Assembly (NCBI RefSeq): GCF_003096015.2
Contig: NZ_CP029185.2
Span: 1,460,001-1,524,000, forward strand
Direction: 5' to 3'
DNA: 64,000 nucleotides
Origin: Limnobaculum parvum
GTDB taxonomy: Bacteria > Pseudomonadota > Gammaproteobacteria > Enterobacterales > Enterobacteriaceae
Below are positions 55,486 to 64,000 of this stretch, in pieces. The translations under genes and the position numbers were made by a program. Numbering within the stretch: position 1 is the first letter of the stretch; each line of letters opens with the position of its first letter. The notes below the pieces were generated by a model that was given only the letters and a program-made list of their open reading frames with translations, ran no database searches and was not told the origin of the DNA.

Positions 55486-56496
55486 ATGACACCCCCTTTA
55501 GCCAATAAACATATACTCCTTGTTGAAGATGATGCGGTATTCCGTTCAATGCTGGCGGGATATCTAACCTCATTAGGTGCAATAATTGGTGAGGCTGAAG
55601 ATGGCGAGCAGGCCTTGAGCTATGTTGCCCAATTTCAGCCAGAATTGATGATTTGCGATCTGAATATGCCTAATATGGATGGCATAACGCTGGTCGATCA
55701 TTTGCGCCATCAGGGGTGCCAGATTCCGGTGATCGTGATTTCAGCAACAGAAAAAATCACTGATGTTGATAAGATGCTACGCCTCGGCGTTCAGGATGTT
55801 TTGCTTAAGCCGATTACTGATTTGAACCATTTGCGTGATGCGCTATTGTCTAGCTTTTATCCTTACTTGTTCTCTTCCCCTGCCAGCGAGGAGTTAACAA
55901 TGCTTGCTGACTGGAGCGATCTTAGCGAAAAGCCTCAGGAAGCCGTGCAGTTACTTAGACAACTCCAACCTCCGGCACAGCAGACTATTTCTGGTTGTAA
56001 AATTAACTATCGCCAACTGACGCTAGCGGAAAAGCCGGGAATTGTATTTGATATCGCCGCGTTGTCTGAACATGATTTTGCTTTTTATTGTCTCGATATT
56101 TCTCGGGCGGGAAATAAAGGTGTATTAGCGGCATTAATGTTACGAGCGCTATTTAATAATCTATTACAAGAACATTTAGCTGAACAAAATGAAGCATTAC
56201 CGCAAATGTCTACTATCTTAAACCGCATCAATCAACTGCTACATCAGTCTTATCTGGAAGGGCAGTTTCCTTTCTTGGCAGGCTATTATCACGTACCCAA
56301 GCAGAAGTTATTAATTGTTTCCGCTGGATTGCATGTCAATATTGAAGCGAACGACCGTAAATATGAGTTAGATGACAGTGTTCCTATGGGGACCTTACAG
56401 ACGCTATATCCCAGCCAGACTAGTTTAGTTGCGGATCGCTGGGTTTGTCATGTCAAAGGAAACGGTGGTCGTTTGCAACTGAACGCAACGCTTTAA
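55486..56496 (+). CDS. rssB: Response regulator RssB, RpoS adaptor
   Basis: The receiver domain (HILLVEDDAVFRSML, phospho-acceptor Asp in MICDLNMPNMDG, Lys in LLKPITD) is followed by an inactive PP2C-like domain. RssB delivers sigma S to ClpXP for degradation. ATG 55486 is chosen by alignment with E. coli RssB; the frame is open to 55354 but the extra 44 codons are not family sequence. rssA, its usual upstream neighbour, is absent. Confidence 0.93.
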   Translation: MTPPLANKHILLVEDDAVFRSMLAGYLTSLGAIIGEAEDGEQALSYVAQFQPELMICDLNMPNMDGITLVDHLRHQGCQIPVIVISATEKITDVDKMLRLGVQDVLLKPITDLNHLRDALLSSFYPYLFSSPASEELTMLADWSDLSEKPQEAVQLLRQLQPPAQQTISGCKINYRQLTLAEKPGIVFDIAALSEHDFAFYCLDISRAGNKGVLAALMLRALFNNLLQEHLAEQNEALPQMSTILNRINQLLHQSYLEGQFPFLAGYYHVPKQKLLIVSAGLHVNIEANDRKYELDDSVPMGTLQTLYPSQTSLVADRWVCHVKGNGGRLQLNATL

Positions 56497-56731
56497 GCCT
56501 GCCGATTGGTAATTTGTTATCTGGTTGGCCTATGAATGATATCGGAGAATGCTCTCTTAGCTGATATACTCTTGCCATAATTTGTTCAGGATAGTACGCC
56601 TTAGATGTGCCAGATTTTCTGCATGTTTGAAGTTTCATCTATTTTATTAATGAGCAGTGGCGAATTTTATATTAACTAACTGAATATCGTATTAATAAAC
56701 GATATTTTTTTGAATAGTGAGAGCATAATTT

Positions 56732-57649
56732 ATGTCAGCTATACAGCATAGAGTAAGAAAAGCAATTATTCCAGTTGCCGGACTGGGTACCCGCATGTTG
56801 CCTGCAACCAAAGCAATTCCTAAAGAGATGCTACCTCTGGTAGATAAACCACTAATTCAATATGTGGTTAATGAATGTATTGCTGCGGGTATTAACCATA
56901 TTGTGCTGGTTACCCACTCATCTAAAAATTCCATAGAAAACCACTTTGATACCAGCTTCGAACTTGAAGCCATGTTAGAGCGCCGGGTTAAACGTCAACT
57001 CTTGAATGAGGTTCAGTCTATCTGTCCTAGCAATGTGACGATAATGCATGTTCGTCAGGGGCTAGCTAAAGGGTTGGGGCATGCCATTATGTGTGCCCAC
57101 CCTCTCATCGGGGATGAGCCTTTTGCCGTGGTATTGCCTGATGTCATTATTGATGAATATGAATCTAACCTTAAGAAAGACAATCTGAGCGAGATGTTAA
57201 GTCGTTATGAGACAACGAGCCATAGTCAGATTATGGTTGAACCTGTTCCAATTAATGAGGTCAATGCCTATGGTATCGTTGACTGCAATGGCTATGGGCT
57301 TACTGCAGGTGAAAGTGCACCTATCGTTAAAGTAGTAGAAAAACCAAGCGTTGCTGAGGCACCTTCTAACCTGTCAATTGTTGGGCGTTATGTATTAAGT
57401 GCTGATATTTGGCCACTGTTATCCCGTATACCACCAGGCGCTGGTGATGAGATCCAATTGACAGATGCTATCGCAATGTTGATGGAGTCAGAGCCTGTTG
57501 ATGCCTACCATATTCGGGGCCGCAGCCATGATTGTGGTAACAAAATGGGATATATGCAGGCGTTTGTTGAATATGGCTTACGTCATTCAGGGTTAGGGGC
57601 TGAGTTTGGCTCATGGTTGCAGCAGCTTCAAATTTCTAGCAAAGGTTAA
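56732..57649 (+). CDS. galU: UTP-glucose-1-phosphate uridylyltransferase
   Basis: The 305-residue enzyme makes UDP-glucose. It has GLGTRMLPATKAIPKEMLP (nucleotide-binding loop) and VEKPS further on. First gene of a probable three-gene unit with ugd and an epimerase. Confidence 0.97.
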   Translation: MSAIQHRVRKAIIPVAGLGTRMLPATKAIPKEMLPLVDKPLIQYVVNECIAAGINHIVLVTHSSKNSIENHFDTSFELEAMLERRVKRQLLNEVQSICPSNVTIMHVRQGLAKGLGHAIMCAHPLIGDEPFAVVLPDVIIDEYESNLKKDNLSEMLSRYETTSHSQIMVEPVPINEVNAYGIVDCNGYGLTAGESAPIVKVVEKPSVAEAPSNLSIVGRYVLSADIWPLLSRIPPGAGDEIQLTDAIAMLMESEPVDAYHIRGRSHDCGNKMGYMQAFVEYGLRHSGLGAEFGSWLQQLQISSKG

Positions 57650-57672
57650 TAACTCTATTTGGATAATAAAAG

Positions 57673-59016
57673 ATGAAAGTCACCGTTTTTGGTATTGGTT
57701 ATGTAGGATTAGTGCAGGCTGCCGTACTAGCAGAGGTCGGTCATGATGTTATGTGTATCGATGTCGATGAAACCAAAGTAGCTAATCTTAAGAAAGGTGT
57801 TATTCCTATCTTTGAACCAGGGTTAACGCCGCTGGTGAAAGAGAATTATGATGCAGGGCGACTAACTTTTACCACTGACGCGAAAGCCGGTGTGGCTCAC
57901 GGAGAAATTCAGTTTATTGCGGTAGGTACGCCTCCGGATGAAGATGGTTCTGCTGATTTAAAATATGTTACTGCGGTAGCGCGTACTATTGCTGAACATA
58001 TGACTGGCTATAAAGTCATTATCGATAAATCAACCGTGCCAGTTGGTACAGCAGATAAAGTTAAATCGGTGGTGATGGAAACGCTGGCTCGCCGTCAGGT
58101 TGATTTGCCATTTGATGTGGTTTCAAATCCGGAGTTTCTGAAAGAAGGGGCTGCGGTATCCGATTGTATGAAGCCAGAGCGTATCATTATTGGAACCGAT
58201 CATAACCAAGTATTGGATTTGATCCGTGAGCTATATGGTCCGTTCAATCGTAATCACGACAGAATGGTGATTATGGATATTCGTAGTGCTGAGCTAACAA
58301 AATATGCCGCTAACTGTATGTTGGCTACAAAAATTAGTTTTATGAACGAAATGTCTAATCTGGCTGAATTACTGGGCGCTGATATAGAAAAAGTTCGTCA
58401 GGGTATTGGTTCTGATTCGCGTATTGGCTACCACTTTATTTATCCTGGTTGTGGCTATGGCGGTTCCTGTTTCCCTAAAGACGTACAGGCGCTCATTCAT
58501 ACGGCAGAACATATTGGCTATCAACCGTTGTTATTACAAGCTGTTGAAGCGGTTAATGCGAAACAAAAACATAAGCTGTTCAGCTTTATTCAGCGTCATT
58601 TTAATGGCGATCTGAAAGGGCGTACCTTTGCGCTTTGGGGGCTATCCTTCAAACCTAATACCGATGATATGCGTGAATCATCCAGTCGGGTATTAATGGA
58701 ATCGTTGTGGGAAGCGGGTGCTAAAGTTCAGGCATTCGATCCTGAAGCGATGGAAGAGGCGCAGCGTATTTATGGCACTCGCTCAGATTTGGCATTGATG
58801 GGTACTAAAGAGGCTGCGCTACAGGGTGCCGATGCTTTGATTATTTGTACTGAGTGGCAAAACTTCCGGGCGCCTGACTTTGATCTTATTAAGGCAGCAT
58901 TGAAGCATGCCGCGATATTTGATGGACGTAACCTCTACGAACCAGAACGTATGGCTCAACGAGGATTTACCTATTATGGTATTGGTCGTGGCGCGTCGGT
59001 GAATCCGGTTATTTGA
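57673..59016 (+). CDS. ugd: UDP-glucose 6-dehydrogenase
   Basis: The 447-residue enzyme oxidises UDP-glucose to UDP-glucuronate with NAD. It starts with the Rossmann motif VFGIGYVGLVQAA and has the catalytic Cys in GCGYGGSCFPKD. It is longer than E. coli Ugd (388) and of the type common in Yersinia and Pseudomonas. It lies 23 bases after galU. Confidence 0.96.
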   Translation: MKVTVFGIGYVGLVQAAVLAEVGHDVMCIDVDETKVANLKKGVIPIFEPGLTPLVKENYDAGRLTFTTDAKAGVAHGEIQFIAVGTPPDEDGSADLKYVTAVARTIAEHMTGYKVIIDKSTVPVGTADKVKSVVMETLARRQVDLPFDVVSNPEFLKEGAAVSDCMKPERIIIGTDHNQVLDLIRELYGPFNRNHDRMVIMDIRSAELTKYAANCMLATKISFMNEMSNLAELLGADIEKVRQGIGSDSRIGYHFIYPGCGYGGSCFPKDVQALIHTAEHIGYQPLLLQAVEAVNAKQKHKLFSFIQRHFNGDLKGRTFALWGLSFKPNTDDMRESSSRVLMESLWEAGAKVQAFDPEAMEEAQRIYGTRSDLALMGTKEAALQGADALIICTEWQNFRAPDFDLIKAALKHAAIFDGRNLYEPERMAQRGFTYYGIGRGASVNPVI

Positions 59017-59024
59017 GGCTGATA

Positions 59025-60029
59025 ATGAAATTTCTTGTTACGGGAGCGGCAGGGTTTATTGGTTTTCATGTTAGTCAGAGACTATTAGCACTAGGTCATG
59101 ACGTGGTAGGAATCGATAATCTTAATGATTATTATGATGTCAATTTGAAGTTGGCTCGCCTTGAGTTAATTGAAAATCACCCTCAGTTTAAATTCTTTAA
59201 ACTGGATGTGGCCGATAGGAATAATATAGCTCAGCTTTTTGCTGAGCAAAATTTCCAACGCGTTATACATTTAGCGGCTCAGGCTGGTGTACGTTATTCA
59301 TTAGACAATCCTCATGCTTATGCCGATGCAAATCTAACCGGGCACTTAAATATTCTGGAAGGATGTCGCCACCATAATATTGAACATTTACTTTATGCCT
59401 CTTCGAGTTCTGTTTATGGTTTAAATCGGAAGTTACCCTTTTCGACAGATGATAGCGTCGACCATCCAATTTCGCTGTATGCCGCAACAAAGAAAGCGAA
59501 TGAGCTAATGTCTCATACTTATTCCCATCTGTTTAATCTACCTACAACGGGATTACGTTTTTTTACCGTATATGGCCCGTGGGGACGACCAGATATGGCG
59601 TTATTTAAATTTACTAAAGCCATAGTAGAAGGGCGTAGTATTGACGTATATAACCATGGTGATATGCGTAGAGACTTCACTTATATTGATGATATTGTTG
59701 AATCAATAATTCGTTTGCAAAATGTTATTCCAACCGTTAATTCGTCATGGACCGTTGAAACGGGTACTCCTGCGACCAGTTCTGCACCTTATGTCGTTTA
59801 TAATATTGGTAATAGTGAACCCGTACGTTTGATGGAGTATATTGAAGCCATTGAAAAAGCGTTGGGGGAAACAGCGCAAAAGAATTTATTACCAATACAA
59901 CCTGGGGATGTAATGGAAACCAGTGCGGATACTTCGGCGTTGTATAACGTTATTGGCTTTAAACCCCATACGTCAGTAATTGATGGAGTACAGAAATTTG
60001 TTGATTGGTATCGAGGTTTTTACCAATGA
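59025..60029 (+). CDS. UDP-glucuronate 4-epimerase-type NAD-dependent epimerase
   Basis: The 334-residue short-chain dehydrogenase-type protein has GAAGFIGFHVSQRL (NAD loop), SSSSVYG and the catalytic YAATKKANE. RFFTVYGPWGRPDMAL is typical of enzymes that convert UDP-GlcA to UDP-GalA, which fits the product of ugd directly upstream. UDP-GalA would feed lipopolysaccharide or capsule. ATG 59025, eight bases past the ugd stop, is preferred over the TTG at 59013. Confidence 0.88.
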   Translation: MKFLVTGAAGFIGFHVSQRLLALGHDVVGIDNLNDYYDVNLKLARLELIENHPQFKFFKLDVADRNNIAQLFAEQNFQRVIHLAAQAGVRYSLDNPHAYADANLTGHLNILEGCRHHNIEHLLYASSSSVYGLNRKLPFSTDDSVDHPISLYAATKKANELMSHTYSHLFNLPTTGLRFFTVYGPWGRPDMALFKFTKAIVEGRSIDVYNHGDMRRDFTYIDDIVESIIRLQNVIPTVNSSWTVETGTPATSSAPYVVYNIGNSEPVRLMEYIEAIEKALGETAQKNLLPIQPGDVMETSADTSALYNVIGFKPHTSVIDGVQKFVDWYRGFYQ

Positions 60030-60056
60030 CAGCGAATTATTAGCCTGCATAATGCT

Positions 60057-60090
60057 TTAAAAAAAGGGGGACTCAGTTCCTCTTTTTTAT
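60057..60090 (+). terminator. Terminator after the galU-ugd-epimerase unit
   Basis: AAAAAAAGGGGGAC and GTTCCTCTTTTTT form an imperfect A/T-flanked stem ending in T. Confidence 0.5.
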
Positions 60091-60279
60091 TTGGTCAACT
60101 ATCCTAAGTAATTCAAATCATTCACCGGATAAATCAGCGCTCTTGATATATAACTATATTTCTTCAGTTTATGTCATTGTCATTAACTAATAGTTACAAT
60201 AGAAATAATATAATTTAAATATATCTTTCCTTGAACTTTAATTTTTATCCAAATAATAATTTATTGAGTAGCATAAAAA

Positions 60280-60308
60280 AATAAAGCCTCCACAAAATGG
60301 AGGCTTTA
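60280..60308 (-). terminator. Terminator downstream of hns
   Basis: AAAGCCTCCA and TGGAGGCTTT pair around CAAAA, with A/T runs, 20 bases past the hns stop. Confidence 0.8.
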
Positions 60309-60328
60309 TTCAAAGGGAACTGACTAAA

Positions 60329-60736
60329 TTACATCAGGAAATCATCTAATGATTTACCTTGTTCTTCAATAGCTTTCTTGATAACGGCTGGTGTACGGCC
60401 TTGACCTGTCCAGGTTTTTAATTCGCCGTTTTCATCAATAAATTGATATTTAGCAGGACGTGCAGCACGTTTAGATTTACCCGTAACTTTTGCTACAGAA
60501 AGAGATTGAAGTAATTCATTTGGATCAATACCGTCAGCAATTAACATTTCACGATATTGTTGTAATTTACGAGTACGTTCTTGAATTTCAGCTTGGTTTG
60601 CTTGATCTTCTTCGCGGCGCTCTTTGACCACTACTTCCATTTTTTCTAACATTTCTTCTAAAGTCTCAAGAGAGCACTCTCTGGCCTGAGCACGCAAAGT
60701 ACGGATGTTGTTAAGGACTTTTAATGCTTCGCTCAT
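60329..60736 (-). CDS. hns: H-NS nucleoid protein
   Basis: The 135-residue protein silences AT-rich and horizontally acquired DNA. An N-terminal coiled-coil oligomerisation domain (1-80) is joined by a basic linker (KSKRAARPAKY) to the DNA-binding domain with TWTGQGRTPAVI, whose QGR loop enters the minor groove. It would be expected to silence the AT-rich toxin region at the other end of the window. Confidence 0.97.
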   Translation of the reverse strand: MSEALKVLNNIRTLRAQARECSLETLEEMLEKMEVVVKERREEDQANQAEIQERTRKLQQYREMLIADGIDPNELLQSLSVAKVTGKSKRAARPAKYQFIDENGELKTWTGQGRTPAVIKKAIEEQGKSLDDFLM

Positions 60737-61916
60737 TGTATCGTTCTCAAATTAATTATGGATTGAAATTTTGGTTAATAATAAAGCGCTAAATTAAATT
60801 CTGCAATAGGGTATTACATAAATAAAGTTAATTTATTTATAAGCGATAGTCAAATATTGTCAATAACTGCGAGTTAATAGGATGAAAAACACATTTTGTG
60901 TGGTTATAAAAAATTCAGGCCATATGTCATTAAAAGCCAGAGCATAGGTTTATTTGTCTCGCTAAATAGAGGTATTTTTTTATATGACGCTTATTACTGT
61001 TCTCTTGCGTTAGTTTTTTTTACTATTAACGGGACAAACCCCATCAATAATGTGTTGTAACGGGCTGGAGGCAATTACTAAAAATACTTTTTGTAGTCCT
61101 ATTTTATCTGGCGTAACTATATACTTTATTATTGTTATGCTCTATAGAGCAGCGTAGAGAGCCTCATAGCGTGATGACCAGCGTAAATTTCATATCACAT
61201 ATATTTATAACGATGAGTGATATTTATGGTCTGAAAACAAATGGTATTTTAGTAAATCATTATAATTTCAAAAAATAATTAGCATAAAAATAGATTTTTT
61301 ACACTCTACAAGCGTTTCATTCAGCACTTTAATACCAAAAATAACGTGAGTGGTTATCCGTTAAAAATCAGAGGTAATTATAATAAATTCATATAAATAT
61401 GGTGGTTAATTAACGCTAATTATAAGCATGTATGAGCATTTCACCAGACTACTTACCCGAAAGTAATGAGGCTATCTCGCTGATAAAAATGTGTTCTTTG
61501 TATATCAATATAATCTCTGATGAATCTATCCTGCTGGTAGGGCGAATTCTTTCAATAGATGTTTTAATTAGAACTGAGGCAACTAAAACCTGCGATAGGT
61601 ATTTCCATTAAACTTAAGCGTTGGTGATCACTTTTTCAATATTATTCATAGTGTTTGAGCTATTGGGCGCGGGGTTAAGTTATGCATACGTCAGCACGCC
61701 TACTGTCATAGGATAAGGCAAGGATAACGCTTTTGATTAGGCATTCTGGTATCAGAAATTTTTGACGGCGTAGAGATGAGTTGTTGAGCGAAGTTGGTAA
61801 ATACCGTTTATATAGCCCTTAAACGAGTTATAAGCGGTTTTAAGCGCCAAAGGGGGCCGGTTCAGATATAAAAAAGCCGCCCAATGAAGGCGGCTATGAA
61901 AGGAGATAGCTAAACG
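60737..61916. other. Long AT-rich region between hns and adhE
   Basis: About 1,180 bases hold no supported gene. The stretch next to hns is very AT-rich and must contain its promoter, consistent with autoregulation. A 59-codon frame at 61432-61611 has no ribosome-binding site. tdk, which lies here in E. coli, is not found. Confidence 0.6.
61870..61897 (-). terminator. Terminator downstream of adhE
   Basis: AAAAAAGCCGCC pairs with GGCGGCT around CAATGAA, with a T-run on the minus strand. Confidence 0.8.
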
Positions 61917-64000
61917 CTACTTTTTATCTTTTTTGGTCGGTGCTTTGGCTTTAGTTTCAACAGCCGGTTGCTGCTGTTCTTCAACGTAGTTACGTCCATA
62001 GTAAGTATCCAGCAGAATAGTTTTCAGCTCGGAAATTAATGGATAACGAGGGTTTGCCCCGGTGCATTGGTCGTCAAATGCATCTTCAGACAGCTTATCA
62101 ATTTTCGCTAGAAACTCTGCTTCAGGAACGCCAGCCTCACGAATCGATGCAGGGATATCCAGTTCTTTCTTAATTTCATCTAACCAAGTTAGCAGCTTTT
62201 CAATCTTGGCGGCGGTACGATCGCCAGGCGCTGATAAACCTAAGTGGTCGGCAATTTCCGCATACTGACGCCGAGACTGTGGGCGGTCATATTGGCTAAA
62301 GGCAGTTTGCTTGGTTGGGTTATCATTTGCGTTATAGCGAATAACGTTACAGATTAACAACGCATTAGCCAAGCCGTGTGGCAGATGGAATTCTGAACCT
62401 AATTTATGTGCCATTGAGTGGCATACACCCAGGAAGGCGTTAGCGAAGGCAATACCGGCAATAGTGGCGGCATTATGAACACGCTCACGGGCAACCGGAT
62501 TTTTAGCCCCTTCTTTATAGCTAACGGGCAGATACTCTTTAAGCAGTTTCAGCGCCTGTAGAGCCTGACCATCAGTATATTCATTAGCCAGAACAGATAC
62601 GTAGGCTTCTAATGCGTGGGTTACCGCATCTAAACCACCAAAAGCACACAATGATTTAGGCATATTCATGACGAGATTGGCATCCACAATAGCCATATCA
62701 GGTGTTAATGCATAATCGGCTAATGGGTATTTCATACCGGTAGCATCATCAGTGACAACGGCAAACGGTGTTACTTCTGAACCTGTGCCAGAGGTGGTGG
62801 TAATTGCAATCATCTTTGCTTTTACACCCATTTTTGGGAATTTATAGATACGTTTACGAATATCCATAAATCTTAACGCCAGTTCTTCAAAGTGTGTTTC
62901 TGGATGCTCGTACATGACCCACATGATCTTAGCCGCATCCATTGGAGATCCACCGCCTAATGCGATGATGACATCAGGTTTGAAGGAGTGCATCTGCTCC
63001 GCCCCTTTGCGCACGATGCTTAGGGTAGGGTCTGCCTCTACTTCGAAGAAAACTTCAGTTTCAACACCATACTGTTTTAGTACCTTGGTGATTTGATCGG
63101 CATAACCGTTGTTGAATAAGAAGCGGTCTGTAACGATAAAGGCACGTTTGGCACCATCAGTCGCAACTTCTTCTAAAGCAATGGGTAATGAGCCACGACG
63201 GAAGTAGATTGATTTAGGAAGTTTATGCCATAACATATTTTCTGCTCGCTTAGCCACAGTCTTCTTATTAATAAGATGTTTGGGTCCCACGTTCTCGGAT
63301 ATCGAGTTGCCGCCCCATGAACCACAGCCTAAGGTCAGTGAGGGTGCCAGTTTAAAGTTATACAGGTCACCGATACCGCCCTGGGAGGTTGGGGTATTGA
63401 TCAGAATACGGGCTGTTTTCATTTTATCGCCGAAGTACGCGATACGTTCACCCTGATTATCCTGATCGGTATAAAGGCCAGAGGTATGCCCAATACCGCC
63501 CATAGCAACCAGCTTTTCGGCTTTCTCTACGGCATCTTCAAAATTTTTGGCACGATACATTGCCAGCATTGGAGAGAGTTTTTCGTGAGCAAAAGGTTCT
63601 GTCTCATCAACGTGAGTTACTTCGCCAATCAATACCTTGGTCGTTGCAGGAACGGTTAAGCCAGCCATTTCTGCAATTTTTACTGCGGGTTGACCTACGA
63701 TAGCGGCGTTGATACCACCATTTTTTAGTATGATACCCTGGACGGCTTTCAACTCCTGGCCTTTTAGCATGTAGCCGCCATGAGAGGCAAAACGTTCACG
63801 CACGGTGTCATAAATCGTATCAACCACAATAACAGACTGTTCAGATGCACAGATTACGCCATTGTCAAAAGTTTTAGACATCAGGATAGATGCAACAGCA
63901 CGCTTAATATCAGCGGTTTCATCGATAACGACAGGGGAGTTACCTGCGCCAACACCAATTGCAGGTTTACCTGAGCTGTAAGCGGCCTTAACCATACCCG
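61917..64000 (-). CDS. adhE: Bifunctional acetaldehyde-CoA/alcohol dehydrogenase AdhE (5' end outside window)
   Basis: The visible 690 or so residues hold the end of the aldehyde dehydrogenase domain, with catalytic Cys in NGVICASEQS, and the whole iron-dependent alcohol dehydrogenase domain, with GGGSPMDAAK and metal-binding His in CHSMAHKLGSEFHLPHG. AdhE reduces acetyl-CoA to ethanol in fermentation and forms filaments called spirosomes. The frame runs off the window at 64000. Confidence 0.96.
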   Translation of the reverse strand, partial: GMVKAAYSSGKPAIGVGAGNSPVVIDETADIKRAVASILMSKTFDNGVICASEQSVIVVDTIYDTVRERFASHGGYMLKGQELKAVQGIILKNGGINAAIVGQPAVKIAEMAGLTVPATTKVLIGEVTHVDETEPFAHEKLSPMLAMYRAKNFEDAVEKAEKLVAMGGIGHTSGLYTDQDNQGERIAYFGDKMKTARILINTPTSQGGIGDLYNFKLAPSLTLGCGSWGGNSISENVGPKHLINKKTVAKRAENMLWHKLPKSIYFRRGSLPIALEEVATDGAKRAFIVTDRFLFNNGYADQITKVLKQYGVETEVFFEVEADPTLSIVRKGAEQMHSFKPDVIIALGGGSPMDAAKIMWVMYEHPETHFEELALRFMDIRKRIYKFPKMGVKAKMIAITTTSGTGSEVTPFAVVTDDATGMKYPLADYALTPDMAIVDANLVMNMPKSLCAFGGLDAVTHALEAYVSVLANEYTDGQALQALKLLKEYLPVSYKEGAKNPVARERVHNAATIAGIAFANAFLGVCHSMAHKLGSEFHLPHGLANALLICNVIRYNANDNPTKQTAFSQYDRPQSRRQYAEIADHLGLSAPGDRTAAKIEKLLTWLDEIKKELDIPASIREAGVPEAEFLAKIDKLSEDAFDDQCTGANPRYPLISELKTILLDTYYGRNYVEEQQQPAVETKAKAPTKKDKK

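Noticed and set aside
61432..61611. Plus-strand frame of 59 codons upstream of adhE end
   Set aside because: No ribosome-binding site or recognisable sequence; AT-rich chance frame is likely.

Overview
The window is enterobacterial chromosome. The housekeeping genes match Escherichia coli K-12 families closely and keep three conserved blocks: aspC-ompF-asnS-pncB-pepN-pyrD-zapC-ycbX-rlmL-uup-pqiABC; yeaD-gapA-msrB with sppA, ydjA, selD, topB, nudG and xthA; and tRNA-Tyr-purU-ychJ-rssB-galU-ugd-epimerase-hns-adhE. The mosaic order and AT-rich intergenic DNA would fit the Budviciaceae (Pragia/Budvicia/Limnobaculum type), but genus is not proven from the sequence alone.

Bases 1-21,100 are accessory. 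The window opens inside a contact-dependent inhibition effector gene (cdiA-like): hemagglutinin repeats, pretoxin domain, VENN motif, then toxin. Exactly at the codons for VENNAL an element of 7,444 bp begins. It occurs twice in perfect tandem (2207-9650 and 9651-17094), and the same 18-bp VENNAL-coding sequence lies at the left edge, the middle junction and the right edge (2207, 9651, 17095). Each unit carries, in order, a promoterless toxin C-terminus that continues the cdiA reading frame, an immunity gene, a symE-like gene, an XRE repressor, a CHC2/TOPRIM primase with a P-loop ATPase part, a tyrosine recombinase with all catalytic residues, a small HNH-like protein, and about 890 bp of hairpin-rich non-coding DNA. 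Right of the second unit the reading frame resumes in phase after VENNAL with a different toxin plus a DUF596-type immunity gene. The simplest reading is a replicating, circularising integrative element that uses the VENN codons as attachment site and swaps the toxin end of CdiA by inserting into it. I regard this as the main discovery candidate.

Bases 18,180-21,100 are a graveyard of older toxin/immunity modules: symE relics, a repeated piece of pretoxin domain, a toxin tail, a probable immunity gene, an amber-interrupted immunity gene, a two-helix membrane protein, and a small phage-satellite-like remnant just before aspC.

Bases 21,170-44,560 are intact core genes for amino-acid, NAD and pyrimidine metabolism, outer-membrane porin, tRNA charging, ribosome methylation and the Pqi envelope lipid-transport system. 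Between about 45.4 and 53.2 kb five otherwise conserved genes (sppA, ydjA, topB, xthA, a LOG-family gene) each carry one or two single-base deletions, nearly all in G/C homopolymers; sequencing error is the likely cause. From 53.7 kb onward the genes are intact again: tRNA-Tyr, purU, ychJ, rssB, a galU-ugd-epimerase operon for UDP-galacturonate, hns, a 1.2-kb AT-rich gap, and the 3' two thirds of adhE running off the end.
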